A stretch of DNA of 64,000 nt from Porphyra umbilicalis. Lineage: Eukaryota > Rhodophyta > Bangiophyceae > Bangiales > Bangiaceae. Every line of letters starts with the position of its first letter. Position 1 is the stretch's first letter. The notes below the pieces were generated by a model. It was not told where the DNA came from. It saw only the letters and a program-made list of their open reading frames with translations, and did no database searches. The translations under genes were made by a program, and so were the position numbers. Shown one piece after another: positions 22,347-33,259 of this stretch. The DNA lies in assembly GCA_002049455.2 (NCBI GenBank), contig KV918769.1, positions 124,001 to 188,000 on the forward strand, written 5' to 3'.

Positions 22347-25300
22347 ATGGTGCTTCTGCACGGCTACCTGGACATCCAGATCATCTCTGGGGCAGACCTC
22401 GGCAAGGTCAAGCCCAAGGGCTTCTTGAACCGCCTCTCGGCTCTGGCCCTGCAGTCGGGCACGGACCCTTACGTGTCCGTGGCGCTTGGCGGCAAGAACA
22501 AGTATTTCCAGTCGCGGGTGATCAACAATTCATCCGACCCGGTGTGGGAGTCATTCGTCCTACTGGATGTGTGCCATGAGCTTGACTTTGTGGAGCTCCG
22601 TGTCAAGGGCGCCGCCCGGCCGGGCATTGGGCGGACGCGCAAGCTCGGCCGCGTCGAACTCCCCGCCGACGAGCTGGTCCAATCGGGGTCGATTGAAGGC
22701 ACCTACAACCTCGTGCCGTACGGGGGCGGCGACGATGACAGCGACGCGGAGGAGGGGCACCTCGGCTCTGTGACGGTCAAGATGCGCCTGCTGCCGCTCG
22801 ACGCCTTCGCTGACCGCCTCGACGTGCCGGGCACGTACTTCCCTCTGCGGACGGGTTGCCAGGTGCGGCTGTACCAGGACGCTCATGTGGACGACGGCGA
22901 GCTGCCGGCGGTCGACGGCTCTTCCTATACGCCGGGCTGCTGCTTCCGCGACATGTCCAACGTCATGGAGGCGGCGCAGGACTTCATCTACATCACGGGG
23001 TGGTCGGTGTTCACCGAGATTTCGCTACTGCGGGAGCGCCACGGGGGGGGGGATGACCCTGAGACGCTCGGTGCGTTTCTCAAACGCAAGGCCGAGGAGG
23101 GTGTCCAGGTGCGCATCATGGTGTGGGACGAGCTGATGAGCACGTCGGGGAGCGTGCTCGGCCATGACTTTGAACACAAGGGCATGATGATGACGCACGA
23201 TGAAGGTACGTGGGGTCCACATGCGGGAGGACAGATGGGATGTGGGATAAGCGTGGGCGGGCGGGCAAGGGGGGACGTCTCGAGCAGATTGTGCGTGGTG
23301 CTGCCGGTCGATGAGGGTAAGCCCCGGCCGCGAGGCAGGCACATGTCATCTGGGTGCCGCCAGGTTCTAACTTTGCCAGTGGCTCTTTCCTGTTTTCTGT
23401 CCTGCCGTCCCTTTCGTCTGCTTGATGATGTCCAACAGAGACGCGCGAGTACTTCAGCGGCGTCGGCAACGTTGTGGTAGTCAAGGCTGCCCGTAAGAAC
23501 GATTCGGACGGGCCGCTGGCTGACTTTGGCTCGACGGCCATGTTTACGCATCACCAGTACGTCGGCTGTTGCGCGCTGCATTCCGTGCCCCGCTGTGTTT
23601 GCGCCGTTGCTTGGGTGAGCTCCGGCTCCTTGCTGTCGTTGGGGGCTCTTGACACTGACGGACGTCCGGTGGTTATTTTTGTCTATTGCTGTGTGGCTGC
23701 CGTTTCCTATGAGCAGGAAGACCATTATCTGCGACGCTGAGCCCGAGGATGGGGGCGACAAGCGCCGTCTCGTCTCCTTTGTCGGCGGCCTGGACTTGAC
23801 GAACGGGCGCTTCGACACGCCGACGCACTCCCTCTTCCGCTCGCTCGCGACGACCCACCGCCCGCCCGACTTTCATCAGGCATGCGTGACGGTCGGGCCG
23901 ACCAAGGGCCCCCGTGAGCCGTGGCACGACCAGGCCGGCCACGTTTCCGCGGGCGCCGCCTCGTGGGACGTGCTACAGAATTTTACGGAGCGGTGGCGTC
24001 GCCAGGCGGGGGACGAAGAGCACGCGCTCGTCGACATCTCGGGGCGGCGGTACGTGTCGGCCGAGGAGGAGGAGGAGGCGGGGCGCCACCGCCAGGACGC
24101 GTGGAACGTGCAGATTCTGCGCTCAATCAACGAAGCGTCGGCGATGTTTGAGGACAACAACTCGCCGGGGCTCTTCACCCGCCGCCGGGCTCTCATCGAT
24201 CAGAGCATCCACCACGCGTACATCCACCACGTGCGGCGGTCTAAGAAGTTCTTGTTCTTTGAGAACCAGTATTGTACGCTTCTGGGTCTTCTGTGGTTGG
24301 GGGTGTTTGCAATGCTGCCGTTGCTCCAAGTGACATTTTTGTGTATCCGCTTGCTTGTGAGTGCTCGATCTCGTTTGGATTGGCCCCTGACTGCTGCGGT
24401 CCATTTGTTCCTGTACCTCCGGTCCTTTGCTCCCCCGTTTGGTTATCTGCTTGCACTCGTTCATTTTTTCAGGGCTGGGCTCGAGCACCCACTGGCTGGA
24501 GAACAAGAACGAGTCGGCGGACCACCTGCTGCCGGTCGAAATCGCGATGCGCGTCGCCCGTGCGATCACTGCGCACGAGCCGTATCACGCGTACATCATG
24601 ATCCCCCTCTTCCCCGAGGGGCCCCCCGCGTCTGGGTCTGTGCAAGAGATCCTGGCATTCCAGTACCAGACGTTTGCGATGATGTACCGGGTAGTGGCCC
24701 AAGCCATCTGCGGGGCCGGCACCGACGAGGAGCCGCTCGACCGCCTCTCCTTCTACTTCTCCGCCATTCGCGAGACGGAGCGCGGGTCGGAGGCGGTCGA
24801 CGACGGCGAGTTTGAGAATGAAACTGAGGAGCTGTTGTCGCAGACGCGGCGGCACTCGGTCTACTGCCACTCAAAAGCCGTTATCATCGACGACGCCATC
24901 ACCATCATCGGAAGTGCCAACTGCAACTCGCGGAGCATGGACGGCGCGCGGGACTCGGAGATTGCCTTTGCGGCCTACCAGCCCGCCCACGTGTGCGGGG
25001 GCGGGCGGAGTGGCAACCCGTCGGCGTCTGGGCGCGACCTCCCTCCCGCCTACGCCGGCGGCCGGGCGTCGTCGCGCTCGCGAGGCCTTCCCGGCACGTC
25101 CTCCCGTGGCCTCCCAGAGGGCACCGCTTCCCGCTCGCGGGGCTTCTCCTGGGGTGACAATGGGGGCGGCGACGACCACGACGACGACGATGACGCACGG
25201 CGCCGTCGCCACCAGCAGCAGGGCCGCTACGGGGGTGGTCACGGCGGCGAGCGCCATGGCTCTGGCGATGATGACGACGACCGCCGCCGCCGCCATGGGC

Positions 25301-26370
25301 GCCACGGCAGCGGCTCGGACGATGACGACGACCGCCGCCGCCGCCACGGGCGCCATGGAAGCGGCTCGGGTGGTGATGACGACGACCGCCGCCGCCGTCA
25401 CGGGCGCCACGACGATGACAACGACGGCCGCCACTCCGGGTACGGAGGTGGGAACCAGCAGCAGGAACATGCTAGCGGGTACGGTGGCGGCGGTTATGGG
25501 CAGACGCAGCACGAGTCGGGCGGCTATGGCGGCCACCAGCAGGAAAGCCACGGCGGCGGCTATGGCGGGCACCAGCAGGCGAGCCACGGCGGTGGCTATG
25601 GCGGGCACCAGCAAGCGAGCTACGGCGGCGGCTATGGTCAGCCGCAGCAGCACCAGCAGAATGCCTATGGCGGCGGCGGTTACGGACAGCCTCAGCAGGA
25701 GTCGGGCGGCTATGGCGGGCACCAGCAGGCGAGCCACGGCGGTGGCTATGGCGGGCACCAGCAGGCGAGCTACGGCGGCGGCTATGGTCAGCCACAGCAG
25801 CACCAGCAGAGTGCCTATGGCGGCGGCGGTTACGGACAGCCTCAGCAGGAGTCGGGCGGCTATGGCGGGCACCAGCAGGCAAGCCACAGCGGCGGCTATG
25901 GCCAGCCAGAGGAGCACCAGCAAGGCGGGTACGGCGGGGGCGGGGACCAACATCAGTCGGGCCACGGTGGCGGTTACCAGCAGCACCAGCAGAGCTCGTA
26001 CGGAGGCGACCTCCAGTCGCAGCCGCACCGCCCGTCGCATGCCTCCGGCGGCGGCGGGGGCGGCGGCGGCATCCCCCGCGGCGACATCCACAGCTTCCGC
26101 CTCAACCTCTTTGGCGAGCATCTCAACTGCTACGACCCGGTCTTTGAAGACCCGTCGAGCATCGAGTGCGTGCGCAAGGTGCGGGAGATTGCGGAAGCCA
26201 ACTGGGAGGCGTACGTGTCGGACGAGGTTGTGGAGATGCACGGCTGGTGCCCGTACCCGATCGAGGTGTCGCAGTCGGGGCGGGTGTCGACGCGGGTGAC
26301 CTGCTTCCCCGATACGGAGGCCAAGGTGGCGGGCGCCGACGGCGCGTTGCCAGACATCCTGACGACCTAG
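22347..26370 (+). CDS. PLD: C2-domain phospholipase D with a large low-complexity insertion, four exons
   Basis: Hydrolyses phosphatidylcholine and similar lipids to phosphatidic acid. Exons: 22347..23205, 23439..23556, 23717..24273 and 24473..26370. Donors are GTACGT, GTACGT and GTACGC; acceptors CAG. The product is about 1,143 aa against about 800 for plant C2-PLDs. The N-terminal C2 domain starts LHGYLDIQIISGADLG and contains TDPYVSVALG. The first HKD motif HQKTIICD (FTHHQKTII) is rebuilt across intron 2. ENQYWLGSSTHW is rebuilt across intron 3. The second HKD motif is HSKAVIIDD, followed by GSANCNSRSMDG. After QPAHVCGGG, about 350 residues of Arg/Asp and Gly/Tyr/Gln/His repeats intervene before the family's C-terminal segment RGDIHSFRLNLFGEHL and its end near 26370. 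The start ATG at 22347 directly precedes the C2 domain. Confidence 0.95.
25245..25440 (+). repeat. Charged repeats DDDDDRRRRHGRHGSGS in phospholipase D
   Basis: Three to four units of about 48-54 bp, each coding four or five Asp, four Arg, then HGRHGSGS or HGRHDDD. Alternating acidic and basic blocks sit at the front of the insertion. Confidence 0.85.
25480..26010 (+). repeat. YGG/HQQAS tandem repeats (prion-like) in phospholipase D
   Basis: A higher-order unit of about 185 bp occurs twice (about 25526-25710 and 25711-25895), built of shorter YGGHQQASHGGG, YGQPQQHQQ and GGGGYGQPQQESGG blocks. The two copies are nearly identical at base level, so the expansion is recent. Confidence 0.85.
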
Positions 26371-28323
26371 GCGGTGGAGGAGGGGCGTGCCTCAGAGTCG
26401 GGGGGAGTGGTTGGGCGGCGTGCGCGGGAAGGCGCCTTGGGGGTCGGGTTGAGGTTGTTCGTTAGTACTTTGCCACAGGTTGATTCTGTGCGCCTTTGTT
26501 TTTTTGAGGAGGGTATCTGTGAGGAGTGATCGTGCTTTGTCTTGTTTGGTGCCTAGTTGCATCGTTGGCAAGCAATACCCGCGGGTCTCCGTCCACGGGG
26601 GCAGGCGCGCGTGCTGATGCCGCCCCGCAGTGCGGCGCGGCGCCCCCCACGCACCGCCGCTGTCCAGCACCGCCGCCGCCGCCGCCGTCGCCCCGCAGGG
26701 GCACCGGCACCCGCCACGCGCACCCCCCTCCCCCTCCGCGTCCGGTCCGCAGGTGCGACGGAGTAGACGGCGGGTGCGCCGCCGCCCGCCCGTCCCATTG
26801 CCGGTGGGCAGGCGCCCCCGACGCCACCCGCGGCCGCCCAGCACACCGACCGACGGCCGACGCGGGCGGCGCGTCGTGTGCGCGCCGCCGCCGCCCCCGC
26901 GCGCCCCGCGCCGCCACCGCGCCGCCGCCAGAGCGGTCGCGGCGGCTGGCGCAGCCCGCGGCGCTCGCAGTGGCCCCGCGCCGCGACGCTGCCCGACGCG
27001 TCGGCGGCCGCGTGCGTGACGCCCTGCTGCGCTGCCGCGCAGGCGCCCACGGAGGGGTCGCTGTCCGCGACCGTGGAGTTTTGGTGGGCTGGGGTGGCGC
27101 CGCTGCCAGACGCACGCGGCGCCCCGCACGGCCGCAGGGCCCTGCAGCCGGCGGCGCTGACGCTGCTGCCTCGGCGCGCCGTGCGTCGGTCGGCCATTGG
27201 CCCGCGACAGCCGACGCCGCGGCGGTCGGCAGTGGCAGCGTTGTTAGCCCACCACCGCGGCCGCGACGTGCGGCGCGGCGCGACGGGTCCGCAACGAACC
27301 TGAGAGGGGTGGCGACCGCCGCCTCCGCGGGCGGTGGCGGGACCGTTGGCGGCCTCGCGGCGCCACGCCCGCACCCCATTCACTGTGGCCGCCGGCGCGG
27401 GGCGCGCCCCAGCTGGGGACTACGGGCCGGTGGGGCGGCGCCGTACAGGAATCGCGCGCGTTTCTTCTGCGCCACGTGCATCAGCCGCTCCCAGCATTGC
27501 CTTCTGGAGAGGACCGTCGAGGTGCTGACGCCCGTTATTGGCCGGCTCGTGGCAACGTCGGCGGTCGCGTCGGGTGCGCTTGAAGGCCGGGCCCCCGACG
27601 GTCGCGGTCTGGGTTCATCAACACTGCTACACCGCCTGTCGACGAGGCGGTGAGCGTGGTCGACATCGCCGGTGCCTGGTGTTCATATTCCTAAACGCCG
27701 CGTCCTTCAAGGCGACACAGGTGGACCAACACGGCTTCGATGGCGATGCGTCGCCAGTTGACGACCACGGGACACAGGCAAGTATATTGAGAATTCCGAT
27801 GTTTCCAAATCAAATTCAATTGATCTGTTTCCCTTCACATGGTTCTGGGGGCCCACAAGGTTCAGCCGCCGTTTGCGTGTGCGCCATGTCGACCAAAATG
27901 CAGGGCTCCGATTGGCTGAAACGCCGTCCTAGGAGATGTGAGATCTGCTGATCTCCCAACCAATCGCTTCGAGCCATCTTGGCACCACTCGGCGGCCGCC
28001 GTCGTTGACTCAAAGGGGCAGTGGAGGGCGTTTGGGGCGACCCTCGCGGGTTCCACACAGGAGGAGGGGGCACTGACGCAAGCATTGGTGGGGGGGTCCT
28101 CTGTGGGTCTCTGCAGAGGCACCCATCTGCCGGTTTGGCATTTAAACGGCCGCCGCTGCTCGTCGTGCAAGCCCGCGCCCACGTGCACTCAACGCCACCT
28201 CCCTTCCGCTTCTCCCAATCCAACCGTCGTCGTCCTCCCACTATCCTCTACGTTCTCCGCCGGCCGCCTCTCCTTTTGCACGCCCACTTGCCTCACCCGA
28301 CCGCCTCCCGCTCTACCATCACG
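26371..28323. other. Non-genic interval upstream of ferritin
   Basis: 1,953 bp. 26600-27420 is GC-rich with all six frames largely open and no recognisable domain, so no coding claim is made. 27660-28000 is more AT-rich and probably contains the ferritin promoter; ATTTAAA at about 28140 is a possible TATA-like site, about 180 bp before the ferritin ATG. No iron-responsive element could be recognised by eye. Confidence 0.4.
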
Positions 28324-29109
28324 ATGGCCGCCTTTGCCCCCGCCGCAGCCGTCGGCGTCTCGTCCTTTGCGCCTGCCGCCGTTGCTTCCGTGTCGGCTCG
28401 TCCCGCCGTTGCCGCCCCCGTGGCGTCCCGGTCGGCGGCGCGCATGACCTTCTCGTCGGGTGGCCCGTCGCGGTCGGGGGAGACCATTGACTTCTCGGAC
28501 GTGGATCTGACCGAGGCCGGCACCCAGTTTTCTGGCATGATCTTCTCGCCCGACACGGCCGACGCGCCGTTGTCGCGCGCCAACGTGGGCTTCTCCGAGA
28601 ACTGCCAAGATGCGGTCAACAACCAGATCCAAGTTGAGTATACGGCCAGCTACGCCTACCATGCCATGTTTGCCTACTTCAACCGCGACACGGTGGCCCT
28701 GCCGGGCTTTGCTAAGTACTTTGAGGAGCAGAGCCTCGAGGAGCGCACCCACGCCGACGAATTCATGCGCTACATGAACAAGCGCGGCGGGCAAGTTGTG
28801 CTCAAGCCGCTGGCTGTGCCGAGCATGAGCTTCAACAACAAGGACGGCACATCGGACGCGGTCTACGCCATGGACCTGCACCTGCAGCTGGAGAAGTTTG
28901 TGTGGCACAAGTTGGAAGAGGTGGCTGCCGCCGCCAATGCCGACAACGACCTGAGCCTCGCGGATCTCATCGATGACTACCTGCAGGAGCAGGTGTCGGC
29001 GGTCAAGAAGGCGGCCGACATGGTCGCGCAGCTCAAGCGCGTCGGCACCCCGCACGGCGTGTGGCACTTCGACCAGGAGGTGCTCGGCGGTGAGGAAGCC
29101 CAGGCGTAA
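28324..29109 (+). CDS. FER: Plastid-type ferritin
   Basis: Iron-storage protein forming a 24-subunit shell with ferroxidase activity. Intact single exon, 261 aa, from an ATG in good context (CACGATGG). Residues 1 to about 45 (MAAFAPAAAVGVSSFAPAAV...) form an Ala/Ser/Val-rich transit peptide. The mature part starts near GGPSRSGETIDF. Helix A reads NNQIQVEYTASYAYHAMFAY. The next ferroxidase ligands lie in YFEEQSLEERTHADEFMRYM (EExxH pattern). Later helices contain LHLQLEKFVWHKLEEVAAAA and DYLQEQVSAVKKAADMVAQL. Length and layout match plant and algal plastid ferritins. An unrelated long frame runs 5' of the ATG but is not conserved. Confidence 0.97.
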   Translation: MAAFAPAAAVGVSSFAPAAVASVSARPAVAAPVASRSAARMTFSSGGPSRSGETIDFSDVDLTEAGTQFSGMIFSPDTADAPLSRANVGFSENCQDAVNNQIQVEYTASYAYHAMFAYFNRDTVALPGFAKYFEEQSLEERTHADEFMRYMNKRGGQVVLKPLAVPSMSFNNKDGTSDAVYAMDLHLQLEKFVWHKLEEVAAAANADNDLSLADLIDDYLQEQVSAVKKAADMVAQLKRVGTPHGVWHFDQEVLGGEEAQA

Positions 29110-30340
29110 GTGCTTGTCATGTGACGACACCTGCGACTGGTCGCTGCTTTCGCTAAGAAGGGCGTGGGGGATGCAGCTGGTGCTCCTGGCAAGAACTCCG
29201 GACCCTCGTTGGCCGTTTAGGTGTGGTCCTCGTGGTTGGATCATGGCGGGGCTCAGCGAGGACGGACGTGCGACAGTTGGTGGCCGCTGATGATGATCTG
29301 CTCCTGTGCGCGGGCGGTGCAGAGTTCTTCCACTGTTCGTGGGTGCGGGCTGGACGCCCTTTGTTTTGTCGGGTTGGTGCCGGGATTGCCCGAGTGTGAA
29401 AGAAGCACTGCAAGTCCGGGTCGTAGGTCTCATGCCACGACGACGGTTCCAGACGGTGCTTGGGCTGAGGAGCTGGCGGGTAGCCTGTTCTTCGTGTTGC
29501 TCTGGATTGATTCGTTCTTTAGGTACGTATGACGAAAGCTGTTCTTCGCCATCCTCGTCCTAGCTCCGCCTCGCACATGGGACCAGCAAAGCCGTTTACC
29601 ACGTCTTCCTGCGCTCACGAATCGCCTGGCTCAGGTAGGCTCCCAGAAAGTAGCAAGTGGAAGGACACTGGAAGCACGTGCCGAGTCAGACGAGTACACC
29701 GCGATCCTGGAGCGCGCCCCGCTGATAAGAACATGTGCAATAGAGCATAAAACATACATCTGGCACGCAAGAAAACACGCAGAGCCTGTCGCGTACACCA
29801 AAGGGCGGGCGCGTCAAGCGCCACCCCGTCCAGCGCTGAACTCCATCTTCTCCAAAGCGTGCACGCCATCAACACGAGAACAGCGGTATTCAACTAACAG
29901 TCCACAGCATCTTGTGCACGGAGGCACGCAGCCCGTTGGTTGTAGTGACCCACACCCCACGACGCAAGAGGACAATGGACACAACAGGGTGCTCCACCAT
30001 ACCTCCCACACAATCCCAAACCGCCAAAGGAGCACGCAACCACAACGTCGTCCACCGAAGCGTATCACGGCGAGCCGCACATTCACGCCCTCGGCAACAC
30101 GACCGCCATGCGGTAGGATGTCCGTGGTGCACGCATCGTACAGGCTCAGCAAAGCCAGGACGGGTGGCTCGCAGGAGCACGACAACAAAGAGACAGACAC
30201 GACACACAAGGAGAGCAGTTTGGGCATACAGGCCACGACGCGATGTCACGTACACCGGCCAACGCGCCGTTGACGAACAGCCTCACCGGCGCTTGACACG
30301 GGAGGAACAAAAGGGCGCCCGAAGGCAGTTACCGCGGGAG
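29110..30340. other. Spacer between ferritin and the yippee-like gene
   Basis: 1,231 bp containing the 3' ends of two convergent genes. Only short frames without motifs are present. 29890-30340 is more AT-rich. No gene is supported. Confidence 0.5.
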
Positions 30341-31469
30341 TTATGTCCAACCAGACTCCTTGTCCATCCGCTGCTTCTCCAGGATGAACTTGCCCTGCTT
30401 GTATTTCTGCCCCTCCTCGTACGCCTCCAGCTGCTCAGTGGATGACGATGGAAGAAAATATTGCACCAGCAAGGAAGTCAATACACATGTAGCAGGGAAA
30501 AAGGGCACGAGCACCCGGACCAACATACAGGAGGAAAAGGAACCAGCAGCAGGTCACAGCGTGAGTACAACAGCTGCATGAAATCGCGACCGCCATTCAG
30601 TATCAGGCCATAGAAAGACAAGGACACCAGAAACAGAACGTGAGCACGACAGAGACGTGCGACCACCTAAGAATCCAATCGCCCCCGACGTACGTATTTC
30701 CATCCAACGACGGTATCGCAAACGATGCAAACCACGTCCGCGACAGTGTGCATGCCCGTCAAAAGCATCCGCTCCTCATGTTTGCCCACAGCCACATTGA
30801 CCCTGTACCATACAAAACATGGAGACACCCGAACGATGCCCACACGAGCACCAGACAAAATCACAGGCCAAGAAATGCATGTCGGTGAGTCGCACGGCAT
30901 GCGAAACATACCCCCAAACGAGGAACGAACCGGCGTTAACTCAAGTGCAACGCACGAGACTGTCGGAGTATCCTGAACGAGACACATGCAGGAAGCAAGC
31001 TTGCTCGGGGCGACGCATTAAAAAACACAGACGTACACACTGCTGAACAGGTAGGCCCGGCCATGCCGGCCTGTAAAGGACTGCGTCGAATCACAACAAG
31101 GAAACACCACAGCCAGATAGTAGCCGAACCGACGGACAGGCAACAACAGCCACCAAACAAAAAATGGTCAAAAGTCATTCTTCCGTGAGCCATACGGCGA
31201 CGAGCACGCTTGCTTGTGCACGGCGTGCCGTACAAGCGGCCGTACCTCTCGCGTTGCCGAGGAATGGCCGGACAACAAGCACCACGCCGTACAAAAGGGC
31301 CCGCGGGGGACGGTGTGCACCCTGCCCGGGCACAGACACCCAGCAGGCCGGCGCCCAACACCCCACGTACCTTGGAGACAATGTCCTCGCTCTTGGCCAA
31401 GTGACACCGACACTTGGTGCACGCGTATACCCGTGGACCTGACAGGTCCACCTTGAAGAGCTTCCCCAT
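30341..31469 (-). CDS. YPEL: Yippee-like zinc-binding protein, four exons
   Basis: Small conserved zinc-binding protein of the Yippee/Mis18/cereblon fold. Human YPEL proteins localise to centrosome, nucleolus or the CTLH ubiquitin-ligase complex; the role in algae is unknown. Exons on the minus strand: 31469..31371, 31080..31037 (only 44 bp), 30802..30694 and 30430..30341. Three donors are all GTACGT; acceptors CAG. The product is 113 aa, the normal size. Text: [20 protein letters not shown] with the first CxxC, then [57 protein letters not shown] with the second CxxC, and [17 protein letters not shown]. All junctions rebuild conserved family text. The frame is open a little 5' of 31469 but without an ATG. 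Confidence 0.95.
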
Positions 31470-32282
31470 CCCTGGGGGCGGCGCCTGCAGCGACTCCACC
31501 GCGCGTCACCAAAAAATACCACTCGCCGGCGGCGGCGGGTCGGCCACGCACGAGAAAGCAGCCAAAGACTGGCGGCTACCGCCGAGACAAGGGAGGAGGG
31601 GGGACAAAGTGGGGAGACGAGGTGCCCGACGCACCCACGACCTGGACCCGCAATGCGGGACAGCGCAGGGCGGTGGGAACAGGCGGGGCCACGCCACAGG
31701 CGCCGCCGCGCACCGTGGCAACCCGCCGCCGCGCGAGTGGTCAACCCGGCGGGGCGCACGTGGACGGGGAGTGGGCTGGCTGCGGGGCGGGAGGCCAGAC
31801 GGGGTGGGAAGCCACAGCGTCGCCACCAGGTGGGGTGAGGTGTTGGGCCGTACACGATGACACGCCACTGCCGCAGAGCAGGTCGTGGCGTGTGGCCGAG
31901 GCTGCAGCGAGGGACCCTCGTGAGGGCGTTTGGGTCGGCACGCCAGTCGACGAGGCGGCCAGCAAGCGGGTGTAGGGGTGGGCTGCAGCCAGCTGGAGAC
32001 GCCTCCACTGCACACGCTGGCCTCGCTGTGCCACCATGTCCTCCTTCCAAGAGAGCCGACACCGTGAAGAATATGTTTCAAATAATTACAGTATATCTGA
32101 AGATAGCCAATCACAAGCCGGAACGAATGAGATCTCGGGAGTTGATTGGTTGTATGACATGCCTCGATCGCTCGATCTCTCTATAAGTACTGTGGGCAAC
32201 GGCTCGTACACGTCCTGAAATGAGTAGTTGTACGGGGACTCGTGACACTTCCTGGAAGACAGCAGCTGAACAACCAAGACGG
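31470..32282. other. Upstream region of the yippee-like gene
   Basis: About 810 bp with no supported gene. It is GC-rich to about 31990, then AT-rich (32040-32260), a composition step that marks the edge of the repeat-rich block to the right. Confidence 0.45.
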
Positions 32283-32366
32283 CCGAGAGTCGACTCTCGG
32301 GAGGTTGTATTTCAAAAAAAACGCACCCCGTCGATTCGACGTGTAGGTGGGCTACAATCGACGGGG
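32283..32366. repeat. Palindrome and inverted repeat at the left edge of the G-rich satellite
   Basis: CCGAGAGTCGACTCTCGG (32283-32300) is a perfect 18-bp palindrome. It is followed by an 11-bp inverted pair, CCCCGTCGATT (32326-32336) and AATCGACGGGG (32356-32366). Confidence 0.8.
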
Positions 32367-32580
32367 GGGGCTCTCAGGGGGGTGTGGGGGGGGGGGGGGG
32401 GGTTGGGGGGGGTCGGGGGGGGGTTGGGGGGGGTCGGGGGGGGGGCTGGGGGGGGGCTGGGTCGGGGGGCTCTTAGGGGGGGCTTGGGGGGGGGCTGGGG
32501 GGGGGCCCGGGTGCTGGGGCTCTGGGGGGGGGCTGGGTGGGTGGGCTCTGTGGGGGGGCCCTGGCGGGGGGTGCCTGCGG
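32360..32580 (+). repeat. G-rich satellite tract
   Basis: About 220 bp of G-runs (5-15 G) separated by TT, TC, CT or CTC on the plus strand. Long frames across it are low-complexity artefacts. The 16-bp palindrome CGATAAAATTTTATCG follows at 32593-32608. Confidence 0.85.
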
Positions 32581-32789
32581 GGCACATCGCGACGATAAAA
32601 TTTTATCGATTGTGGACTGAGGCATGGTTGAACTCACTGCAATGACGAGTGCCCCGGTAACATTTCGGGATATCCCTGGACGTGACGAAACGATGGCTAT
32701 CCGATGGATGTGAGCGTCACAAGACAGAGTATGACAGCGGGCCCCAGCATGTTCTGCCGGGTCACAAACACTGCCCGGGCGTGCCCCTC

Positions 32790-33250
32790 CTCCCTTCCCC
32801 GACGCCAGCTGCGCGGCACCAGACACCTCGCCGCCGGCCGCCGCCCCCGCCGCTCGCCGCCACCCCCCTACGGGCGCCGCCCGGCTGGCGCCGCCGCCGC
32901 CCGCCGCCGCCCCCGCCCCTGGCTGCCGCCCCCGCCCCTGGCCGCAGCCCCCGCCGATGACACCGCCGCCGGCTCTGGCGCTGCCCTGGGCTCTGGCGGC
33001 CGCCCCACCTGCTGGTGCCGCCCCCGCCGCTGCCACCGCCCCCGCCCCTGGCCGCGCCCCCCGCCGCTGGCGCCGCCCCCGCCGCTGGCCGCCTCCTCCC
33101 CGTTTGGCGCTGCCCCAGCCGCTGGCGCCGCCCCCGCTGCTGGCCGCCGTCCCAGCGGGCGGTCGGTGGCAGCGACCCCGGCGCGTGTGCGGGCTGCCTG
33201 AGGGAGGACATTCGGTGTCGGGTGGCGGGTGTTGGGGTGGGTCGGCCGCG
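32790..33250 (-). repeat. GC-rich low-complexity block, minus-oriented copy
   Basis: Built from units like CGCCGCCCCCGCCGCTGGC. Read on the minus strand, it aligns along most of its length with the plus strand at 34460-34960, including the shared CGCCGGGGTCGCT and ACCGACCGCCCGC edge and matching translated stretches (PPAGTAAS versus PPAGAAAS; GGGCGQGRGRQPGAGAAAGGGG-like versus GGGCGRGRGRRPEAEAAAGG-like). Confidence 0.6.
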
Positions 33251-33259
33251 GCCGTTGGT

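Noticed and set aside
26462-27653. Several long overlapping frames on both strands upstream of ferritin
   Set aside because: All six frames are open because of high GC. There is no domain, splice support or preferred frame.
32360-32580. Telomere-like array
   Set aside because: The G-runs are irregular in length and spacer, and the tract is internal, so it is not a telomeric repeat.
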